This document shows, piece after piece, positions 1-5,177 of a DNA stretch of 5,644 bases. Position numbers and translations under genes: made by a program. Under the pieces are notes generated by a model. That model made no database searches. It saw only the letters and a program-made list of their open reading frames with translations, and was not told the origin of the DNA. Position 1 is the first letter of the stretch, and the number at the start of each line of letters is the position of its first letter. Source of the DNA: Candidatus Heimdallarchaeota archaeon (GTDB lineage: Archaea; Asgardarchaeota; Heimdallarchaeia; Hodarchaeales; S146-22); assembly GCA_015520535.1 (NCBI GenBank), contig WAPZ01000279.1:1-5644 (forward strand), in the 5' to 3' direction.

Positions 1-2
1 AT

Positions 3-977
3 TATAACATATTTACAGCGGTTACCTTACTTGGAATGGCTGTGGTTTCAGCCTATTTCTATTTTTTGAGCAAATTTGAAGAAAATTTTTCCCGTTACAC
101 TTCATTAATGATAGTCAGTATGATAGTTTCTTTAAATGGTGCCATTACTTTTTTGTCATGGCAGTCATTTTTTCTCGAAAGAAATTTGTGGTATTTTGTA
201 TCCATACCACAATTAATTATGGGGAGTATTGGAATCGTCTTTTTTAACCTATTAAGAGATTTTGAAATTATAAAAAGAGAAGATAGGCTGCAGAAGGAGA
301 AAATTCTTCGAACATTAATTTTGCGGCTGTACACGCATGATTTGGGGAATCATTTGCAAAAAATCGGGTTCACTATTCCACTTCTGGAAAAACGTCTGCA
401 AGAATCCAATCTTGAATACGATGGTTTAGATTTGCTGGAAAAAATTCAACATCTTATTACTGATACCCAAGAACTGACAAAAATGATGAATTTAGTCGTA
501 AATCCCCAAGCCTATAGAAATACCATACAAAATTCCGCTTTTTTAATTGAAAGAGGCATAAATATTGCCAAAATGACATGTTCCTTTAAAGATACTCAAT
601 TAAAGTTGCCAATAGATTCAAAAAGCATTTCATGTCGGGTTTTAGCTAATGAAATGGTGCCGCATGCTGTTTCATTTGCAATAGAATATGCCATTGAGCA
701 TAATAATCATCCACAGAGAATTGTTGAAATCAAGCACGACGAGGATATTCAATATTGCATTTTTACCATATCAAATGACAATTATGAAATACCATTAGAA
801 ATCATACGACGGTTTTATGAACAACGTACAAGCCATTTTACCTTTGATGAAATTATTGAGGTTAAATTACTTTTGGCAAAAGTCATTGTTGGTTTAACTG
901 GTGGTGAATTAGTTGTTAAAAACAAAAAGATGGGACCGGGAATTGAATTAATAATAAAGTTGCCTTTAGTTGTCTAG
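3..977 (+). CDS. Membrane-anchored histidine-kinase-like protein with degenerate ATPase domain (5' end cut by window)
   Basis: The frame is open to the left edge, so the ATG at 36 is probably internal and the N-terminus is missing. Numbering from that Met, three hydrophobic segments are visible: one overlapping the edge to about residue 11, then about 22-41 and about 51-71. A charged linker (72-95) follows. Next is a dimerisation/phosphoacceptor helix with H101 in the motif HDLGNHLQKI, which resembles the H-boxes of Spo0B/HPK10-type kinases. The C-terminal part (about 200-311) keeps the HATPase outline and ends in GPGIELIIKLP. Its nucleotide-binding residues are missing: the N-box Asn aligns with Y218, the G1 box DxGxG reads NDNYE (247-251), and no GxGLGL G2 box is present. 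I infer a membrane pseudokinase or phosphotransfer protein rather than a normal kinase. A very divergent active kinase is not excluded. It is convergent with the KaiC-kinase-receiver cluster, with only 41 bp between the stop codons. Confidence 0.82.
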   Translation, partial: YNIFTAVTLLGMAVVSAYFYFLSKFEENFSRYTSLMIVSMIVSLNGAITFLSWQSFFLERNLWYFVSIPQLIMGSIGIVFFNLLRDFEIIKREDRLQKEKILRTLILRLYTHDLGNHLQKIGFTIPLLEKRLQESNLEYDGLDLLEKIQHLITDTQELTKMMNLVVNPQAYRNTIQNSAFLIERGINIAKMTCSFKDTQLKLPIDSKSISCRVLANEMVPHAVSFAIEYAIEHNNHPQRIVEIKHDEDIQYCIFTISNDNYEIPLEIIRRFYEQRTSHFTFDEIIEVKLLLAKVIVGLTGGELVVKNKKMGPGIELIIKLPLVV

Positions 978-1018
978 ACCATGGCAGAGGTATAGATTGA
1001 GTTCTTTTTGTGAACAAA

Positions 1019-1384
1019 TTAGGAGTTAAAGATTTCCTCGATTTTTTTAATTAGTTCAGTAGGAGCGATACCTTTTTGGATATAGGGAAACCGCTGAAAG
1101 CATTCTGTGTCCGCATATTGCATTGAAGGATCGATATAACCACTGAAGAGCACTATTTTTTCAAGATTTGGTGAGTTATTCCGTTCTAATTCTTTTATTA
1201 TTATTTCACAACTTCTACCATGGAGATTTACATCCAAAATCACACAATCGTAGTGGTTTTGAAATAATTTCTCGAGTGCGTCCTCGATCGTGGTAACGCC
1301 ATCCGCATTATGCCCATATTCTTGTAAAAAAATGAGCATCAACTCAACAATGTCTTCTTCATCGTCTACAACCAAAATTTTTAT
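1019..1384 (-). CDS. Single-domain response regulator (CheY-like receiver)
   Basis: This is a stand-alone receiver of 121 aa if read from 1384, with no output domain. Numbered from there, the acid pocket is D7/D8 in the ILVVDDEED strand, the phosphorylated Asp is D51 (VILDVNLHG), the switch Ser is S82 (VLFSGY), and the conserved Lys is K104 (YIQKG). These are all the residues a receiver needs to be phosphorylated. The start is unusual. No ATG fits. The first in-frame NTG codon is TTG at 1375, which would cut the start of beta-strand 1 and lies 16 nt from the Shine-Dalgarno. An ATA at 1384 lies 7 nt after AAGGAGGT and gives the classic N-terminus (M)KILVVDDEED, so I chose it. ATA directly follows the TAA of the upstream kinase in the same frame. 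Likely role: phosphate acceptor for that kinase, acting through protein contacts because no DNA-binding domain is present. Confidence 0.9.
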   Translation of the reverse strand: MKILVVDDEEDIVELMLIFLQEYGHNADGVTTIEDALEKLFQNHYDCVILDVNLHGRSCEIIIKELERNNSPNLEKIVLFSGYIDPSMQYADTECFQRFPYIQKGIAPTELIKKIEEIFNS

Positions 1385-2998
1385 TTACGTTACCTCCTTA
1401 TTTTCAATATAGGCTGGAATAAATACATAAAATGCTGTTCCTACTCCTTCTTTGCTTTTGAAAAATATTTTCCCGTGATATTCTTCAATTATTGATTTAA
1501 CGATGGTTAAACCTAGTCCCGTCCCGTGCCCTTTGCTTTTCGTTGTGAAAAAAGGATCAAAGATTTTCGGCTGAATGTTCTTAGCAATGCCGGGTCCATC
1601 ATCACTTATTTCAATAGTTACAAATTCTCTGGACGATTGATAAACAAAAACCGAGATTTCACCGCTAAATTTCGTACTTAAGATCGCATCTTTGGCGTTT
1701 TCCAGTAGATTCAATAAAACTTGCAAGAGTTTAAATTTAGGCATTTTAACAAGATATAGTTTTTTTTCGTCTTCTAAGATGAATTTCAGGTTGATTGCTA
1801 ATTTGGAATAAAGCACCGCAGAGCTGAGTTGCAATTCCTCGATTAATTCATTAATACATGTATGAGTTTCTTCCTTATCTTGTATTCTTTTGCTTGGTGC
1901 TAGCCCTAAGAAGCTATGAATTATATTATGGATCCGAATGACTTGCTGTTCTACTTTTTTAAGATATTCAATCGCCGTGGTATTGTCAGATGGTATAGTT
2001 CTTGCTAAAAGAGTTAGATAGCCGCGTAAAATTGTTAATGGGTTATTTATTTCGTGTGCTAATCCTGCCGCTAAGGTGCCAAGTCCGGCTAATCTTTCTT
2101 GGCGTGCAATTGCTTCAATGTCAATTTCTTTTTCTTTGCTAATAAAAATAGCATAGTCACTTGCTCCCAAGCCTTTAAGTGGATGCGCTTTGAGAGTTAT
2201 TATGGATTTGTTCTTGTCAAGAAACGATTTTTCGTTCGTTTGTATCTGATCCGTGGAGATAAGCATTGAAAGCATATTATGAAACGTGCATTGATTAGTC
2301 TGTGGGATTGTTGTCGTGATAAGATCTTTACATTCGCAGTTATTTTTAATTAAATCGAGTGCTTGTGGATTTGCATATACTATCTGACCAGATTTTTTTG
2401 CTAATATGAATCCATCACTTAATTCTTCCAATACATTTCGAAAAATAATTTGTTCTTGCTTTTTTCTTTCTTCAAAGGCTTTTACTATCTTGACAACTAA
2501 TTCTGAGACATGTGATAAGAATTTAACGTCTTCTTGGGTGAAAGCATTTTGTTTCAGTGACGCGATGCTTATAAGCCCAAGATAAGAATCTTGATGAATT
2601 AGTGGCAGAGAAATCCATGTTTGAAGATATTTTGGGTGTTTAATGGAAATTTGTGGTGTATAACTGGTCAGTTTATCCTTAAATAAAGGAAATGTTTCCT
2701 TTAGCAGTAAAGTAAACTCTTTCACATATTTTTCGTCCAATTCATTCCCATGTAATATTGTAGGTTCAGTAGTCTCGTTCTCGGCAATAATGTATCCAGA
2801 GATATCTACTTCAAGGATTTTCTGGAGTGACGTAAGAATTTGACGAAAAAGATCTTCTGTACTTGTAGAACGAATCGAGCCAGAGATAAAATGTTCCATC
2901 ACATCGCGTATATTTATACTCACATTAGTCAAAGCCATCTGGTTTTTGAGAGATAATTTTTTTGATTTGATGATTGAGGTATTTCCTTTACCATTCAA
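1385..2998 (-). CDS. Soluble GAF-PAS sensor histidine kinase
   Basis: The protein is a 537 aa kinase without membrane segments, so it is a cytoplasmic sensor. Domains in order: an unstructured basic leader (1-20), a GAF-like domain (about 45-175), a short coiled linker, a PAS domain (about 186-290; SDGFILA, GQIVYANPQAL), HisKA with H315 in GLAHEINNPL, and HATPase. The HATPase has the N-box N434 (LLENAKDAI), G1 DDGPG (466-470), the F-box IFDPFFTTK, and G2 GHGTGLGL (490-497). All catalytic motifs are intact, as in NtrB-like kinases. The HExxN motif next to the His suggests phosphatase activity as well. The start is uncertain. TTG at 2998 is the longest option and has no clear Shine-Dalgarno. 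ATG at 2938 (MALTNVSIN) is a good alternative just before the GAF domain. The receiver follows with no gap in the same frame, so it is the obvious phosphorylation partner. The signal sensed by GAF/PAS cannot be read from sequence. Confidence 0.93.
   Translation of the reverse strand: MNGKGNTSIIKSKKLSLKNQMALTNVSINIRDVMEHFISGSIRSTSTEDLFRQILTSLQKILEVDISGYIIAENETTEPTILHGNELDEKYVKEFTLLLKETFPLFKDKLTSYTPQISIKHPKYLQTWISLPLIHQDSYLGLISIASLKQNAFTQEDVKFLSHVSELVVKIVKAFEERKKQEQIIFRNVLEELSDGFILAKKSGQIVYANPQALDLIKNNCECKDLITTTIPQTNQCTFHNMLSMLISTDQIQTNEKSFLDKNKSIITLKAHPLKGLGASDYAIFISKEKEIDIEAIARQERLAGLGTLAAGLAHEINNPLTILRGYLTLLARTIPSDNTTAIEYLKKVEQQVIRIHNIIHSFLGLAPSKRIQDKEETHTCINELIEELQLSSAVLYSKLAINLKFILEDEKKLYLVKMPKFKLLQVLLNLLENAKDAILSTKFSGEISVFVYQSSREFVTIEISDDGPGIAKNIQPKIFDPFFTTKSKGHGTGLGLTIVKSIIEEYHGKIFFKSKEGVGTAFYVFIPAYIENKEVT
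1392..1399 (-). promoter_or_regulatory. Strong Shine-Dalgarno for the response regulator
   Basis: The minus strand reads AAGGAGGT, a full-length match to the usual anti-Shine-Dalgarno. It lies inside the last codons of the kinase gene (encoding Lys-Glu-Val). The spacing to the ATA at 1384 is 7 nt, which is ideal. To the TTG at 1375 it is 16 nt, which is too long. This is the clearest ribosome binding site in the window, and it shows that the receiver is translated separately even though it shares the kinase frame. Confidence 0.75.
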
Positions 2999-3021
2999 AT
3001 CAGTTTATAGTACCACTTTCT

Positions 3022-3501
3022 TCATTTTTTACTTCTTATTTGTTTTCTATTAGGAGGACTGAACGAAAATTTTTTTAATTCGCCTAAAAAATGTTTGAGC
3101 ATAATAGTGCCGGTTAAAAGTGATAAGATAAGCAGTACGTTTTCGATAAACTTTTTGATGGCAGCATTAATTTCGGTGCATGAAATCTCAATTTTTTCTT
3201 GTGTTGTTCTTAATTCTTTAAGTGACAATCCATGATGAGAAATGGTAATATGAGCGGCGCTTTTATGCATATTTGTGGTTTCTGCAATCGCTTTCTGGCA
3301 AACAAAACTCACTGTTGTTGTTCCTAACGTTATTTGGAAGGTTTTCCACATTAAATCAAGTATAGCCTCATAAAAATCGAGTAAGTCGTTTTTATCGGTA
3401 TAGACGTTTTTATTAGAGATTTCTTGTACGATTTTTGTTATTAAACTCTCATTTTCGCTATTTTTTGTTTTATTTGGGACTCTTGTCACTATTAATCGCA
3501 C
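3022..3501 (-). CDS. Uncharacterised helical protein of the KaiC-kinase cluster (~159 aa)
   Basis: I do not recognise the family. Numbered from GTG at 3501, the first 35 residues are polar and probably flexible. Residues about 39-144 look like a mostly helical domain, with motif-like patches LGTTTVSFV (59-67), SHHGLSLKELR (about 88-98) and LLTGTIMLKHFLGEL (128-142). A basic tail (about 144-159, many Lys/Arg) ends it. The hydrophobic stretch around 117-140 includes polar residues, so it may be a buried helix rather than a membrane segment. GTG was chosen because AAGG at 3509-3512 lies 7 nt before it; the adjacent TTG at 3504 is also possible. It lies about 80 nt after the KaiC-like gene and 23 nt before the kinase start, in the same direction. 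I infer an adaptor or regulatory partner of one of them, by position only. Confidence 0.75.
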   Translation of the reverse strand: MRLIVTRVPNKTKNSENESLITKIVQEISNKNVYTDKNDLLDFYEAILDLMWKTFQITLGTTTVSFVCQKAIAETTNMHKSAAHITISHHGLSLKELRTTQEKIEISCTEINAAIKKFIENVLLILSLLTGTIMLKHFLGELKKFSFSPPNRKQIRSKK

Positions 3502-3583
3502 CAATTCGCCTTATTTTTTATGATGTATCGCTATAATACTTTAATTTGGTTGTTGTGATGGCTTTTTACCTTATTTGCTGCAT

Positions 3584-4960
3584 TCAGGTAATAATAATCT
3601 TGTCTTCAGCAATGGTAAAGGTATGGATTGATCGATCATGCTTGCGTGTGCGACATTTCAAAATAGAAAGAGATTGAACAATTTCATTATTTTGTCGTTT
3701 ATAGAATAATAAAATAAGCGTATCTGAGATGGAAGAAATACCACTAGAGGTAAGTTGTTGATTTTCCCATAAATACGGAGTCTCAGCTGTCAAAATGATG
3801 GTGACGCCTAGGCTTTTCAATCGATTGATGAACGTGTACAAATATTGCCTATATCGATTAGCGCTGGAACTAGATAGTTTTAGTTCATCCATTCCATCGA
3901 TAACAACTAATTTGACGTCTTTTTCTTTTATCATATTCGTGATTTGGGCTAAAGCAATATCAATTTTCACTTCGATTGGGGATAAATGGACGATTTTGAG
4001 ATTCGCATCTTTTTTGAGATGTAAAGAACGGATTATTTCTTCAAGTAAAAAGACTGGCTCGCCGTATGTAATATACAATACTTTTTTTTGATATTCTTTA
4101 ATAAAATTAGTGGCGATGGTAATGGCAAGTGTTGTTTTCCCGGTTCCTGGTGGACCTAAGAGCAATGTACTGCTTCCTTGTGGAAGTCCACCATGTAGTA
4201 GTTCATCTAGGCGTGCAATGCCTGTTTTTATAGAGGCTTTCATATTAAAACTGGCATGTGAAACTGAAATTTGATTTATTGAGCGTGGGAAGACTTTAAT
4301 CCCTTCTGTTGAAATGAAAAAAGGATGATCTCCTTCAATAAATCCAGTTCCTCGCATTTTTCTTATGGAGAGCCAGCGTAATAAGCCTTCATCTTTTGCA
4401 ACGGTTTTCATTTCGATAATTCCGTCAACTACCGTGAAAATGGGGTCAGTTTTATATGCTTCTTGTGAAAACTCTCCAATAAGAAGACTGGTGCATTGCC
4501 ATACGGATAATAAGATGGAAAGCTCATGGATAAATTTTCTTAATGCTTTTTGCTCCGTGATATCAGAAAATACACGAAAACTATCCACAACAAGAATATT
4601 TGGCTGTATTTCTCTTAAATGTGTTTCCATTTGCTGTAAAAATTCTTTTGTGCTGGAATTCAGTGCAAGTTCACTCATATCTTTATAAAATATGGTTTGA
4701 TCGACGCTTTTTTCGTCAAAAAAATCAAATGCTTGTGCATAACGTAAAATTTTGATGAGAGGTTCGGATAAAGTGGTAATATAGAGAGATTTTAAATTCT
4801 TATTATTAAACATTAGTTGTTGGGCGAGAATCGTTTTTCCAGTCCCCGGCACCCCGGTTACCATGTTTAAAGAATAGAGGGGAATGCCACCATTGAGAAT
4901 GAAATCCAAATTTGAAATACCTGTTTTCAGTTTTGGAATGTTAGATGTATTATTTATCAT
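3584..4960 (-). CDS. Two-domain KaiC-like RecA-family ATPase
   Basis: The protein has 458 aa and two tandem KaiC/RAD55 domains, each opening with the typical LD-x-x-L-x-GG-hydrophobic-P motif. Domain 1 has Walker A GVPGTGKT (36-43), Walker B VVDS (124-127) and IRKMRGT (199-205). Domain 2 has Walker A GPPGTGKT (269-276), Walker B VIDG (353-356) and LKCRTRKHD (434-442), matching the KMRGSWHD region of KaiC. Aligned by eye to recalled cyanobacterial KaiC, the CII phosphosites T426/S431/T432 correspond to T404/S409/S410. The first of each pair of catalytic Glu residues is replaced (S65 and G300), while the second remains (E66, E301). KaiC proper has about 519 aa; this one stops soon after the last strand, so the C-terminal A-loop/KaiA-binding tail is absent. 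The ATG at 4960 is preceded by TAA and lacks a clear Shine-Dalgarno. It heads the cluster with the helical protein, kinase and receiver. It is likely an ATP-driven hexameric switch controlling that relay (inference). I leave the symbol empty because it need not be an orthologue of clock KaiC. Confidence 0.93.
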   Translation of the reverse strand: MINNTSNIPKLKTGISNLDFILNGGIPLYSLNMVTGVPGTGKTILAQQLMFNNKNLKSLYITTLSEPLIKILRYAQAFDFFDEKSVDQTIFYKDMSELALNSSTKEFLQQMETHLREIQPNILVVDSFRVFSDITEQKALRKFIHELSILLSVWQCTSLLIGEFSQEAYKTDPIFTVVDGIIEMKTVAKDEGLLRWLSIRKMRGTGFIEGDHPFFISTEGIKVFPRSINQISVSHASFNMKASIKTGIARLDELLHGGLPQGSSTLLLGPPGTGKTTLAITIATNFIKEYQKKVLYITYGEPVFLLEEIIRSLHLKKDANLKIVHLSPIEVKIDIALAQITNMIKEKDVKLVVIDGMDELKLSSSSANRYRQYLYTFINRLKSLGVTIILTAETPYLWENQQLTSSGISSISDTLILLFYKRQNNEIVQSLSILKCRTRKHDRSIHTFTIAEDKIIIT

Positions 4961-4969
4961 TTATTTCAC

Positions 4970-5004
4970 ATGCTTTTTACTCAAATTGAATGTTTTATGC
5001 TTTT
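4970..5004. repeat. Short direct repeat ATGCTTTT x2, period 27 bp
   Basis: Two exact copies of ATGCTTTT (4970-4977 and 4997-5004; AAAAGCAT on the coding strand) lie just upstream of the KaiC-like ATG at 4960. Their spacing of 27 bp is about two and a half helical turns. They could be half-sites for a regulator of the cluster. In AT-rich DNA an 8-mer repeat may also be chance. Confidence 0.3.
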
Positions 5005-5040
5005 GATGGCATAAATTTTCATAGGATTTTTATCGTAATT

Positions 5041-5046
5041 ATTATA
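5041..5046 (-). promoter_or_regulatory. Candidate promoter element (TATAAT) for the KaiC-led cluster
   Basis: The minus strand reads TTGGGTATAATAATTACG. TATAAT is a perfect bacterial -10 hexamer and would also pass as an archaeal TATA-like box. It lies about 80 nt upstream of the KaiC-like ATG. No -35 hexamer resembling TTGACA is found at 16-18 bp spacing, and no clear BRE is seen. This is the best promoter candidate for the four-gene minus-strand cluster, but AT-rich DNA yields such matches by chance. Confidence 0.35.
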
Positions 5047-5177
5047 CCCAAAAGACGATTAACCGCACGAAAAGCGAACTTCTTTGGATATTTTTTTGTC
5101 TCCATTTTACATCGATTAGCGAAGTTAATAAAGGTTCGGAAATAGCAGAAATCACTCGAAGAAATTTAGTATTGATT

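Noticed and set aside
95..334. Minus-strand open frame of 79 codons inside the membrane kinase-like gene
   Set aside because: It is antisense to a clearly coding frame with membrane segments and an H-box, and its translation shows no recognisable pattern.
978..1018. Terminator between the convergent genes
   Set aside because: Only a 4-bp stem (GTTC/GAAC, loop of 7) and a T5 run are present, which is too weak to call, although T-run termination is possible.
1385..3025. Reassignment of UAA to a sense codon, suggested by two in-frame TAA codons flanking the kinase
   Set aside because: A strong Shine-Dalgarno marks separate initiation of the receiver, and the receiver and the right-edge gene both end sensibly at TAA. 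Two cases in one AT-rich window do not support a code change.
3505..3583. Internal promoter (TATTATA-like) between the KaiC-like gene and the small helical gene
   Set aside because: No matching second element was found, and such strings are common in AT-rich spacers; read-through from the upstream gene is simpler.
3795..4688. Two plus-strand open frames (98 and 107 codons) within the KaiC-like gene
   Set aside because: Both are antisense to the well-supported double RecA domains and are shadows of its codon use.
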